From: Planctomycetota bacterium
Lineage (GTDB): Bacteria > Planctomycetota > UBA1135 > UBA2386
Reading direction: 5' to 3'
Assembly (NCBI GenBank): GCA_003235605.1
Contig: QJVU01000632.1
Span: 1-9,536, forward strand
DNA length: 9,536 nucleotides
Position 1 is the stretch's first letter; every line of letters begins with the position of its first letter. Both the position numbers and the translations under genes were made by a program. Shown in pieces: positions 1 to 7,099 of the stretch. Below the pieces are notes generated by a model. It did no database searches. It was not told where the DNA came from and was given only the letters and a program-made list of their open reading frames with translations.

Positions 1-841
1 TCTTCGAGGAGAGGGCAAAGACGTCCATCTGGGGGTAGACGGTTGCGGTGTCCCTGGTGGTGCCGCCGAACGTCACCCGTCCGGCGATGCGAAGACGATC
101 CGCCAGCTCCTCCAGCTGTCCCTGGCCCTCACCGTCGCCGCCGAACAACAACAGGCGAGTCCGGTCCCGGTTCCGCAAGCGAGCAAACGCCCGCAGGAGC
201 AGCTGCTGGTTCTTCTCGCCCCGGAACTGCCCCACGTGGCCCACCACCAGCTCGGCGGCCCCCCGCCCCCGGGTGTCGTGGGTCGCCGGAACGAAACGCT
301 CCAGATCGACACCGTTGGGCAGCCAGTGCACCTGACTCTCAGGACGGCGCCAGATGCGCGTCGCCAGCTCCCAAAGCCGCCGCGAAGGCACCACGATCCC
401 GTCGGCCGCACCCAGGAGCAGGCGCCGCGCCCAGATGCGCCGGCGCAGGTAGCGGTCGCTCTCCTCCGGACCGAAGCCGTCCTCGTGGTGCACCAGGGGC
501 AGCCCCGTCCACCGCGCAGCCAGCACCGCCTCGATCGCCCCCCAGTTGTAGGTCAGGACCAGGTCAGGAGACAGGTCGCGCTGGACCTCGGCCATGGCCC
601 GCGCCATCGCCAGGAACCCTCGGAGCGTTGGCGGCGGACGGTAGTCCACGACCACCTGCTGCGGCATCTGCTCCCGGCACTCGAAGCGGTTGTCCATGGC
701 AACCACCGTGTGGCGCCAGGACCGCGGCGCGAGGCGCAAGATCTGGCAGAGTCGGACCGCGGGCCCACCGGTGTGGAAGGTGGCGAAAACGTGCAGCAGG
801 TGCCGCTCCCGCTCCGCACCCGCCGGCGGGCTCCCGCTCAT
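1..841 (-). CDS. GT4-family glycosyltransferase, 3' end outside the window
   Basis: This leftward frame is open from an ATG at 841 to the window edge, giving about 280 residues with no stop. The product reads as a GT-B fold sugar transferase of family GT4, which would move a sugar from a nucleotide-sugar donor onto a glycan or lipid acceptor at the cytoplasmic face of the membrane. The N-terminal half has a GGPAVR acceptor-side loop near residue 25, NWGAIE at 99-104 and HHEDGFGPEE at 118-127. The linker LPNGVDLERF (N176) follows. The C-terminal Rossmann half starts with VGHVGQFRGEKNQ (R207, K210, the usual donor-phosphate region) and continues to MDVFALSSK. The ExxxxxxxE donor-binding motif would lie beyond the edge. 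The start overlaps the stop of the fusion gene by ATGA (838-841), so the two are probably co-transcribed and translationally coupled. The family is clear; the donor and acceptor cannot be told. Confidence 0.9.
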   Translation of the reverse strand, partial: MSGSPPAGAERERHLLHVFATFHTGGPAVRLCQILRLAPRSWRHTVVAMDNRFECREQMPQQVVVDYRPPPTLRGFLAMARAMAEVQRDLSPDLVLTYNWGAIEAVLAARWTGLPLVHHEDGFGPEESDRYLRRRIWARRLLLGAADGIVVPSRRLWELATRIWRRPESQVHWLPNGVDLERFVPATHDTRGRGAAELVVGHVGQFRGEKNQQLLLRAFARLRNRDRTRLLLFGGDGEGQGQLEELADRLRIAGRVTFGGTTRDTATVYPQMDVFALSSK

Positions 842-3096
842 GGCCCCACGGTCTTTGCCGTCCTGGTTGCCTCGCTGGTTTCCGGGGTCGCGGCCTTCCC
901 GGTGGCCCCGTCGCTGAGCGGTGCTGCCCCCTGCCTTCCTGGAGCCCGGTCCCCAAGCGCCCGCTGCCAGAAGGTCTCCGGGTCCGCAACGGGCCGCCAG
1001 CCCAGATCCTGTTTCACATCGGCTGTGTCCAGGGACGACAGGAAGGCGCGGGAGCGGAGGTCCCGCACCGAGGGCGGCGTGGAAGGTCGTCGCGCCAGGC
1101 GCTTGATCCAATGCTTGGCATGCTCCACCGCCCACAGCCAGAGGGTGGCCTGGGGGTGGAAGCGGAAGGGCCGCCCCAGGGCCCGACCCAGGACCGCCAC
1201 GTACTCCTTCGCCGTCGGGCGCACGTCGCCGGCAAGGTTGTAGCGCCTGCCGGTCACGACCGCGGCTGGCGCCGACACCGCCCGCAGGATCGCGTCGGCA
1301 CAGTCCTCCGCCAGGACCAGGGGCAACGGCGTGCGGCCCGGACCCCAACCGACACACTGGCTGTCCCTGGGCCAGAGGCCCACACCGGTGTGCGCGAGGA
1401 CTCCGCCAGCCCCCACCACGATGCCGGGCCGGAGGCAGACGGTCTCGAGGCCCTTGCCACCCTGGCGCCTCAGCTCGTGCTCGGCGGCGATCTTTCCCCG
1501 GGCATAGGGGGGCCTTTCTGCCGGCTGCGGGTCTGGATCCACATCCCCAGCCACGGGTTCGCCACCACCCAGGTAGAGGGCAGCGGCACTGCTCACGTAG
1601 ATGAGGCGCTTCACGCCCGCGTGGCGGCACACCGCCGCCGCCGTGGCCACCGAACCCGCCATGGCCCGCTCCATGGCACCGCCATCCTCGGGATCCACGG
1701 CAGCGCATGTGGCCATGTGCACGAGGACACCCGCCCCCCCCGCGGCGCGGGAGAGAGCCGCCTCGTCGGTTGCGTCGCCCGGAAACACACGCACGCCGCG
1801 ATCCAGGAAGCTCTTCGGCAACTGCTGCGGGCGGCGCACCAGCACGGTGACAGGGCGTCCTGCCGCCAGCAGCTGCGCCACCACGTGCCGCCCCAGGAAC
1901 CCCGTGCCGCCGGTGACCAGCACCTCGCCGGGGCGCGCCGGGCCCGGCGCGGGAATGGCCGGCAGCACCAGGGCCGCCGGGGAAGCTCCTGCAGCCGCAG
2001 CCGCCTGGTGACAGATGCGCAGCACCGCCGCGGCCGTGTCGGGACCGTTGGGCACCGGTTGCCCCCTGCGCAGGGCGAGATGAAAACCCGCGAGGCTCGC
2101 CCCCATGCTGCGCAGGAACGGCTCTGCGGGAGGGCACAGGCGAAACAGCGCCAGGCCATAGCGCAACAGCCCGAGGATGCCCTGGCCCACGAGCCCGAAA
2201 CCCCGCCGGCTGTCGAGGGCGATGTCCACGACCTCCAACCAGCGGCTCTTGGTGCTGCGCTGGTAGGTACCGCGCACCACATCGATCTCCACCCGCGCGT
2301 CGCTGCAGAGGGCTTCCACGCGGACCTCGTGCATGGTGCGGCCAAAGGCCAGCAGCACCTGGGCGGTGCCCCGCTCGCAGGACAGGGCCACCATCCAGGT
2401 GTCGAAGAACTTGCCTCCTCGAGGGAGATGCCTTGGAGTCCCCACGTGCGCGGTGATTCTCTCGGCGGCGCCCAGCAGGTCGTGCACCACGGAAAAGGGG
2501 TGCACCCCCTGCTCCAGGAGGATGTTGGCCTCGGCCTGGAACATGAAGTGGGCATCGTCGCCGGTGTCGAGCTGGCGGAGCGGCACGTGGTGGACCAGTT
2601 GGAGGTGCTCGAGTCTGCCCAGGCGCCCGGAACGGAGCTCCCGCTTCAGGCGCTGCACCCCCGGGTGGAAGGTCAGGTTGTGGTTGACGCCTACCTGGAG
2701 CCCCCGGGCGGCGGCCAGGCGGCCCAGCTCCCGGGCCTGCTCCGGATCCAGTGCCAGGGGCTTCTCCGCAAGGACGTGGAGTCCGGCCGCCAGACACTGC
2801 TTCGCCAGGTCGAAGTGCAGGGGTGGCGGGACCAGGAGGTGGACCGCGTCCACCTCCTCGCGGGCCACCTCCAGGAGCTCGTCCAGGGAGGCGAACACCC
2901 TGCCCACCCCATGGCGGGCAGCCAGGTGTGCCGCCCGCTGCCGGTCGCGGTCGCAGATCGCCACCACCTTCACGCCAGCGTTCCTTGCCAGCAGCTGCAG
3001 ATGGACCCTGGCGATGAACCCGGCGCCGATGAGGGCAACCCGGGTGGTTCGCAGGGGAGTCGGGGGTGCTGCCATGGTCAAAAAGCCGCGGTCCAT
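838..3096 (-). CDS. Fusion: Gfo/Idh/MocA oxidoreductase + NAD-dependent epimerase/dehydratase
   Basis: The 752-residue product has two separate NAD(P)-binding units. Residues about 17-370 are a Gfo/Idh/MocA dehydrogenase: VALIGAGFIA with G24-A-G26-F-I-A29, an acidic residue after the second strand (D49, favouring NAD), the signature EKP at 111-113, NHN at 138-140 and QGVHP in the C-terminal domain. Residues about 390-715 are an extended short-chain dehydrogenase: VTGGTGFLG (G396, G399, G402), VSSAAA with S502/S503, and the catalytic Y531-A-R-G-K535. The last 35 or so residues look disordered. Such enzymes usually oxidise, epimerise or dehydrate sugars, often nucleotide sugars, so the fusion could perform consecutive steps. 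With the coupled glycosyltransferase downstream, a surface-glycan role is likely. The substrate is unknown. Neither ATG at 3096 nor the in-frame ATG at 3075 (residue 8) has a convincing ribosome binding site. The later one leaves more room for a promoter and is an equal candidate. Confidence 0.88.
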   Translation of the reverse strand: MDRGFLTMAAPPTPLRTTRVALIGAGFIARVHLQLLARNAGVKVVAICDRDRQRAAHLAARHGVGRVFASLDELLEVAREEVDAVHLLVPPPLHFDLAKQCLAAGLHVLAEKPLALDPEQARELGRLAAARGLQVGVNHNLTFHPGVQRLKRELRSGRLGRLEHLQLVHHVPLRQLDTGDDAHFMFQAEANILLEQGVHPFSVVHDLLGAAERITAHVGTPRHLPRGGKFFDTWMVALSCERGTAQVLLAFGRTMHEVRVEALCSDARVEIDVVRGTYQRSTKSRWLEVVDIALDSRRGFGLVGQGILGLLRYGLALFRLCPPAEPFLRSMGASLAGFHLALRRGQPVPNGPDTAAAVLRICHQAAAAAGASPAALVLPAIPAPGPARPGEVLVTGGTGFLGRHVVAQLLAAGRPVTVLVRRPQQLPKSFLDRGVRVFPGDATDEAALSRAAGGAGVLVHMATCAAVDPEDGGAMERAMAGSVATAAAVCRHAGVKRLIYVSSAAALYLGGGEPVAGDVDPDPQPAERPPYARGKIAAEHELRRQGGKGLETVCLRPGIVVGAGGVLAHTGVGLWPRDSQCVGWGPGRTPLPLVLAEDCADAILRAVSAPAAVVTGRRYNLAGDVRPTAKEYVAVLGRALGRPFRFHPQATLWLWAVEHAKHWIKRLARRPSTPPSVRDLRSRAFLSSLDTADVKQDLGWRPVADPETFWQRALGDRAPGRQGAAPLSDGATGKAATPETSEATRTAKTVGP

Positions 3097-3131
3097 CCGC
3101 TATGGTCGGCGGACACCGAAAGGCTACCCCC
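3076..3131. promoter_or_regulatory. Short divergent promoter region
   Basis: Only 35 bases (56 if the fusion gene starts at 3075) separate the divergent fusion enzyme and peptidase genes, so both promoters must lie here or reach into the coding sequences. A possible rightward -10 is TATGGT at 3101-3106, inside GCTATGGT. The same TAnnnT pattern recurs as GCTACCGT before the tRNA. No good -35 is seen. The assignment rests mainly on gene arrangement. Confidence 0.3.
3118..3123 (+). promoter_or_regulatory. Ribosome binding site of the S9 peptidase
   Basis: GAAAGG lies 8 bases before the ATG at 3132. It supports starting the peptidase there, directly in front of its signal peptide, and not at the upstream in-frame ATG at 3066. 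That earlier start would bury the signal sequence behind 22 residues and would overlap the opposite gene. Confidence 0.5.
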
Positions 3132-5333
3132 ATGTCGCGTTCCCGCGCCCTCCTCGTCACCTCTCTTTCCCTTGCCGCGGGCCTCGGAGCCCAGGTCCAC
3201 CAGGACCGACCCGCCCGTGCGGGGCATCCTCTCACCCTGGACCGGATCCTGGACAACCCCCGCTCCCTGATGGCGCCCCTCCCGACGGTCCAGTGGATCC
3301 CGGGCACCGACAGCTTCAGCATGCTCAGGCCCGGAGCCTCGCCCGACCAGCAGCTGGTCGTGGCCTTCGCCGCCAGCGGCGGCCATCGCGACCTGTTCGA
3401 CCTGGAGCGGTTTCGCGTCGCCATGGCGGCAGCGGGGATGCCCGGGGCGAAGAACCTCAAGGGCCTCCCCGCCGCTTTCGGCTGGGTGGACCGCAACACC
3501 CTCCGGGTCCAGGCTCCCGACGGTGTCTACCACTGGGACGTCAACGGTGCGGCGGCCGTGCGCAGGCTGAGCCTGCCGCCGGGAGCGGGCAGCGTCACCT
3601 GCAGCAAGCGCGACACCCGTGCCGCCTACCTGTTGAACCACCAGCTCTTCGTGCAGGAAGGCACCGAGCGGTACGCCATGGTTACCGAGGACGGCAGCGA
3701 GGACGTCGTCTACGGCGGCGCTGCCCATCGCGCGGAGTTCGGCATCCACGACGGCCTGTGGTGGGGACCCAACGAGCGCTACCTGGCCTGCTACCGCGAG
3801 GACCTCTCACCCATCGCCATCTACCCCTACGCCGACCACACGGTGATGCCGCCGAAACGCATCCACGGCCGCTACCCGATGGCAGGGCAGGTGCACTCCG
3901 CGGTGAAGGTCGGCATCTACGACACCGAGGGCCGCAGCCTGCACTACCTCGAAGCCGAGACCACCGCAGACGGCAAGGCCAAGGACGTCTACTGGACCAA
4001 CGTCACCTTCGGGCCCAAGGGGGAGAAGATCTACGTGGCCATCGTGAACCGGGACCAGGACCACATGGACCTGGTGCGCTTCGATCTGGCCACTGGCCGC
4101 CGGGAGAAGATCCTGTTCAGCGAGGAGGACAAGGAGTGGATCGAGCCGGAGCAGGGTCCGATCTTCCTGCCCGACAAGAGCGGCCGGTTCCTTTGGTTCT
4201 CTCCCCGGGACGGCTATCGCCACCTCTATCTCTACGACCCCGACGGCACCCTGGTGCGCCAGGTGACCCGCGGCAGCTTCGACGTGCGGCAGCTGGTAAG
4301 CCTTGCTGGCGGCAAGGCCTTCGTCATGGCCTCGGGAACGAACCCTCTGGAGATGCACCTGTTCGAGGTGGACATGGAGTCCCGGGAGAACTCGATGCTG
4401 CGCCGCACCGTGGACCCCGGTTGGCACAGCTGCCAGGTCTCGGAGAGCGGCAGCTTCGTTCTCGACCACTTCAGCAATCTGGAGACGCCAGGGGTGCTGA
4501 AGGACCTGAGCCGGGACGGAACGTCCCTGCACAGGATGGCGGCCGGCAACAGGATCCAGAACCTGCCGCCCCAAGAGTTCTTCCAGGTGACCGCCAAGGA
4601 CGGTACCCAACTCCACGGGCACCTGTTCCTGCCCCCCGGGCTGGACAAGGGCAGGAGGTACCCGTTGCTGCTCTACGTCTACGGCGGCCCTCACAGCCAG
4701 CTGGTGCGCAACGCCTTCCTGGGCGGCGGCAACCTGTGGCTGGCCTACATGGCCACCCGCGGCGTCCTGGTCGCCCGGCTGGATGGCCGCGGCACCGACA
4801 ACCGCGGCATCGAGTTCTGCCAGAAGGTGTTCCGAAAGCTCGGCCTCCTGGAAGTCGAGGACCAGGTGGCCGCGGTGAAGGAGCTGTTGAAGCGTCCCTA
4901 CGTGGACGGCAACCGCATCGGGGTGCACGGCTGGTCCTATGGCGGCTACATGACCCTGTCCCTGATGGTGCGCCATCCCGACCTGTTCCTGTGCGGCGCT
5001 GCGGGTGCCCCGGTCACGGACTGGGCCCAGTACGAGACCGGCTACACCGAGCGCTACATGGACACCCCGCGGCAGAACCCCAAGGGCTACGAGGACACCA
5101 CCGTTCTCCCCCTCGCCAAGAACCTGAAGGGCCGGCTGCTGATCCTCCACGGCACCAACGACAAGACGGTGATGTGGTCCCACAGCCTGGCGTTCGTGGA
5201 CCGATGCATCGACGCCGGGGTGCTCTTGGACTACATGCCCTATCCCATGCAGGAGCACGGCATCCGTGGCAAGGACCGGAAGCACCTCTACAGGCTGCTG
5301 ACCCGGTTCTTCGAGGAACGGTTGAAGCGGTAG
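3132..5333 (+). CDS. Secreted S9 family peptidase, DPP IV-like
   Basis: The 733-residue product begins with a signal peptide (basic start, ALLVTSLSLAAGLGA, cleavage expected near A22-Q). Residues about 80-475 form a beta-propeller of DPP IV N-terminal type, with VYGGAAHRAEFGI (H199, E202), WWGPN and YPMAG. These match the bacterial relatives that carry HRNEFGI, where the Glu is expected to hold the substrate's free amino terminus. Residues about 480-733 are the alpha/beta-hydrolase domain: YGGP (Y517, oxyanion side), nucleophile in GWSYGG (S602), D677 in HGTND and H709 in QEHGI. The triad is complete and length is normal for the family. It should remove dipeptides, often after Pro or Ala, from peptides in the periplasm or outside the cell. 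It is probably a scavenging enzyme, transcribed alone: the flanking genes run in opposite directions. Exact specificity is not determinable. Confidence 0.92.
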   Translation: MSRSRALLVTSLSLAAGLGAQVHQDRPARAGHPLTLDRILDNPRSLMAPLPTVQWIPGTDSFSMLRPGASPDQQLVVAFAASGGHRDLFDLERFRVAMAAAGMPGAKNLKGLPAAFGWVDRNTLRVQAPDGVYHWDVNGAAAVRRLSLPPGAGSVTCSKRDTRAAYLLNHQLFVQEGTERYAMVTEDGSEDVVYGGAAHRAEFGIHDGLWWGPNERYLACYREDLSPIAIYPYADHTVMPPKRIHGRYPMAGQVHSAVKVGIYDTEGRSLHYLEAETTADGKAKDVYWTNVTFGPKGEKIYVAIVNRDQDHMDLVRFDLATGRREKILFSEEDKEWIEPEQGPIFLPDKSGRFLWFSPRDGYRHLYLYDPDGTLVRQVTRGSFDVRQLVSLAGGKAFVMASGTNPLEMHLFEVDMESRENSMLRRTVDPGWHSCQVSESGSFVLDHFSNLETPGVLKDLSRDGTSLHRMAAGNRIQNLPPQEFFQVTAKDGTQLHGHLFLPPGLDKGRRYPLLLYVYGGPHSQLVRNAFLGGGNLWLAYMATRGVLVARLDGRGTDNRGIEFCQKVFRKLGLLEVEDQVAAVKELLKRPYVDGNRIGVHGWSYGGYMTLSLMVRHPDLFLCGAAGAPVTDWAQYETGYTERYMDTPRQNPKGYEDTTVLPLAKNLKGRLLILHGTNDKTVMWSHSLAFVDRCIDAGVLLDYMPYPMQEHGIRGKDRKHLYRLLTRFFEERLKR

Positions 5334-5336
5334 CGG

Positions 5337-5384
5337 CTCGAACTCGCGTTCGCGCCCGGACTCGGACTCGACCTCGCGCGCCCG
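5337..5384. repeat. Degenerate hexamer tandem repeat
   Basis: Straight after the peptidase stop codon the sequence falls into six-base units of the form YYCGNN: CTCGAA, CTCGCG, TTCGCG, CCCGGA, CTCGGA, CTCGAC, CTCGCG, and then CGCCCG, which fits less well. It fills most of the 61-base gap between two convergent genes. It has no coding role, since both genes end outside it. Confidence 0.55.
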
Positions 5385-5394
5385 CAAGCGCGGG
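5381..5394. terminator. Weak hairpin between convergent genes
   Basis: CCCGC-AAGC-GCGGG forms a 5-bp GC stem with a 4-base loop, directly beside the stop codon of the leftward barrel gene (TCA at 5395-5397). Position between convergent ends suggests a shared terminator. There is no T run on either side, so an intrinsic terminator is not well supported. Confidence 0.3.
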
Positions 5395-6831
5395 TCAGAA
5401 CGTGTACTCCGCCTGCGCGTAGGCGAAGTCGATGTCGTCGTGGGTTCCCGACTGCTCCAGGACGCTGCCGTCGAAGAAATGGCTGTAGCCGAACAGCAGC
5501 TTGAGATGGGCGTCAACGGGGTATTCCACCGTGATGTCCAACTCGCTGCCCACCGAGGTCGACCCGGTGGCACCGCCCGGCCGGACCACGCCGCCACCGG
5601 CGTTGTAGAGGGCATCGTTGTCGTCCATCAACCAGAACTGGTGCCACGTCGCCTTGGTCTTGAGCTTCTCCACCGGGGTGCACGTCGCCCCGGCGCTCAG
5701 GTCGAGGATGTTCTGCCGGCCGATGGTGTCGATGTAGCCCAGGTAGGCGTGCCCCAGGGGGAACAGCTGGTTGAAGGTCTGCACGTCGCCACCGTTCTTG
5801 TGGTCGCCACTGGCGATGTCGAGGCCCAGATGCAGCCGCGGGTTCCACGCGGTCTCTGCCAGCGAGTAGCCCAGCTCCGCTCCCAGCATGTAGGCGTTGA
5901 CGTCGCCGCTACCCACCTCGCCCAACTGCCAGGCCGCCTCCATGTCGTAGTCGAAGGGGCTGTCGCCCAGGTTTCCCCACACACGGACGCCGAGGGTGAC
6001 GCGATCCTCGTGGCCGCTGGTGCCATTGAAGGTGATCTCATCGTTGGAGACGCCGATCAGGTAGAGGTCGTAGCCCGTCAGCCATGGCGCTTCGCCGCCG
6101 CTATCCCCCCACTTGCCGGTGAGGTAGGCCCCGTAGAGCTGGAAGTCCAGGTCGCCGTCGTTGAAGCTGTAGCGCTGCACCGGCGCAAACCATGTGAAGA
6201 AGCCGGTGATCGTGATGTCCTTCCCCTCGATCACCGCGGAGACACCGTCCCAGGTGCGCAGGGTGTTGGACCACGCCAGGGGACTGATCAGGCGCTCCTT
6301 GCCGAACGACAGCATCTGCCGGCCGGGGCGCAAGGTGATCGACCAGTCCTCGTCATGCTTGAGCCGGATGTCCACGAAGGCCTGCTGCAGATCCGCCGTG
6401 TCGGAGTCCAGGGTCCGTCGCCCCCCGACCAGCCTGCGGTCGCCACAGTAGGCGCCCTTGAACTCCACGAAGGCGCGGAAATCCTCGCCGACATGCACGT
6501 CGGCGTGGGCACGCAGGCGGGTCAACAGGAAGCCGTCGTCGTGGGTAACGCCTGGAGGCGCTCCGAAGTTGAAGTTGTCCCAGGCCTCGTAACGGAACCT
6601 GAGGGAGCCGCCCAGGCTTGCCCACACGGAGCCGTCCTCGTCGAGGGGGATGTGCTTGTAGGGATCCCAGAAGTCACCTGTCGTGGACGTGTCCTTGCCG
6701 GCAAGCCATGACCAGTCCTCGTTCTGGCGCAGGAACTGGAGCTTGGGTCGCTCGGACTGGGCGTTGAGCCCGCCGAGAACCCCTGAAGACACCACTGCCG
6801 CCCAGACCGCCGCAGTCCACAGGTCACGCAT
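5395..6831 (-). CDS. AlgE-like outer-membrane beta-barrel (alginate export family)
   Basis: The product has 478 residues from the ATG at 6831. This start is preferred over the ATG at 6837 because GGAGGG lies 6 bases upstream of it but directly abuts the earlier one. A signal peptide ends near GGLNA|QS. The body alternates polar and aromatic strands as in barrels: SLRFRYEAWDNF, DDGFLLTRLRAHADV, FVEFKGA, LQQAFVDI, a repeat-rich centre, FNQLFPLGHAYLGYID and WHQFWLMDD. It ends in AEYTF, a terminal Phe typical of substrates of the outer-membrane assembly machinery. These features match the alginate export family, whose founder passes anionic polysaccharide across the outer membrane. Many members in non-alginate bacteria have unknown cargo, so a general porin role is equally possible. 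It is convergent with the peptidase and divergent from the Kelch-like gene, hence probably monocistronic. No alginate biosynthesis genes are seen. Confidence 0.85.
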   Translation of the reverse strand: MRDLWTAAVWAAVVSSGVLGGLNAQSERPKLQFLRQNEDWSWLAGKDTSTTGDFWDPYKHIPLDEDGSVWASLGGSLRFRYEAWDNFNFGAPPGVTHDDGFLLTRLRAHADVHVGEDFRAFVEFKGAYCGDRRLVGGRRTLDSDTADLQQAFVDIRLKHDEDWSITLRPGRQMLSFGKERLISPLAWSNTLRTWDGVSAVIEGKDITITGFFTWFAPVQRYSFNDGDLDFQLYGAYLTGKWGDSGGEAPWLTGYDLYLIGVSNDEITFNGTSGHEDRVTLGVRVWGNLGDSPFDYDMEAAWQLGEVGSGDVNAYMLGAELGYSLAETAWNPRLHLGLDIASGDHKNGGDVQTFNQLFPLGHAYLGYIDTIGRQNILDLSAGATCTPVEKLKTKATWHQFWLMDDNDALYNAGGGVVRPGGATGSTSVGSELDITVEYPVDAHLKLLFGYSHFFDGSVLEQSGTHDDIDFAYAQAEYTF

Positions 6832-6837
6832 GGCCAT

Positions 6838-6843
6838 CCCTCC
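6838..6843 (-). promoter_or_regulatory. Shine-Dalgarno deciding the barrel gene start
   Basis: On the minus strand GGAGGG is followed by ATGGCC and then ATG. Six bases separate it from the second ATG (6831) and none from the first (6837), so the second is the functional start. This is the only strong Shine-Dalgarno sequence seen in the window. Confidence 0.65.
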
Positions 6844-6900
6844 GTTGGTGCACTGGTTTGGGCCTCGGAGGATAGGGGAGGGGGGCCGGAGAAGGCAGCA

Positions 6901-6965
6901 CGGATTACCGGAGATCGCGGATAACCGGGGAACCGGGCGTGCGGAGATCTTGGAGATACGGAGAT
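6901..6965. repeat. Short direct repeats in a divergent intergenic region
   Basis: CGGATTACCGG (6901-6911) and CGGATAACCGG (6918-6928) differ at one base and lie 17 bases apart, with a related GGAACCGGG following (6929-6937). GGAGAT recurs at 6910, 6943, 6952 and 6960. They lie between the divergent barrel and Kelch-like genes, where an operator could sit. The rest of the 6832-7099 gap holds two GGCCGGC palindromes (6985-6991 and 6998-7004), a small hairpin CTGGC-N6-GCCAG (6996-7011) and no gene. Confidence 0.4.
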
Positions 6966-7099
6966 GTTCGCAGACCGGGATGAGGGCCGGCGGTCCTGGC
7001 CGGCATGCCAGAGAGTGCGTAGGCTGTTGGCGCCCTCCTCGTCTTCCTCACCAGATCCTACTCTCCTCGTTCCTTTCTTGGTCCTCGAGACCCACTCCC

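Noticed and set aside
43..3270. Very long rightward open frame (1075 codons)
   Set aside because: Its translation is low-complexity Pro/Arg/Gly-rich with no domain. It is opposite two genes with clear motifs, a common artefact in GC-rich DNA.
2333..5422. Long rightward open frame (1029 codons)
   Set aside because: It overlaps the fusion enzyme antisense and the peptidase out of frame, and has no recognisable domain. The peptidase frame has signal peptide, propeller and full catalytic triad.
3807..5615. Long leftward open frame (602 codons)
   Set aside because: It is antisense to the peptidase and into the barrel gene, with His/Val/Gly-rich nonsense composition.
5440..6711. Rightward open frame (423 codons) antisense to the barrel gene
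   Set aside because: Composition is that of a mirror frame. The minus strand encodes a signal peptide, barrel strands and a terminal Phe.
5395..6837. Barrel gene start at ATG 6837
   Set aside because: GGAGGG directly abuts this ATG with no spacer, whereas it is 6 bases from the ATG at 6831.
6683..7099. N-terminal extension of the Kelch-like protein
   Set aside because: The added 139 residues are Arg/Pro-rich, partly antisense to the barrel gene, and would bury the signal peptide that starts at 7100.
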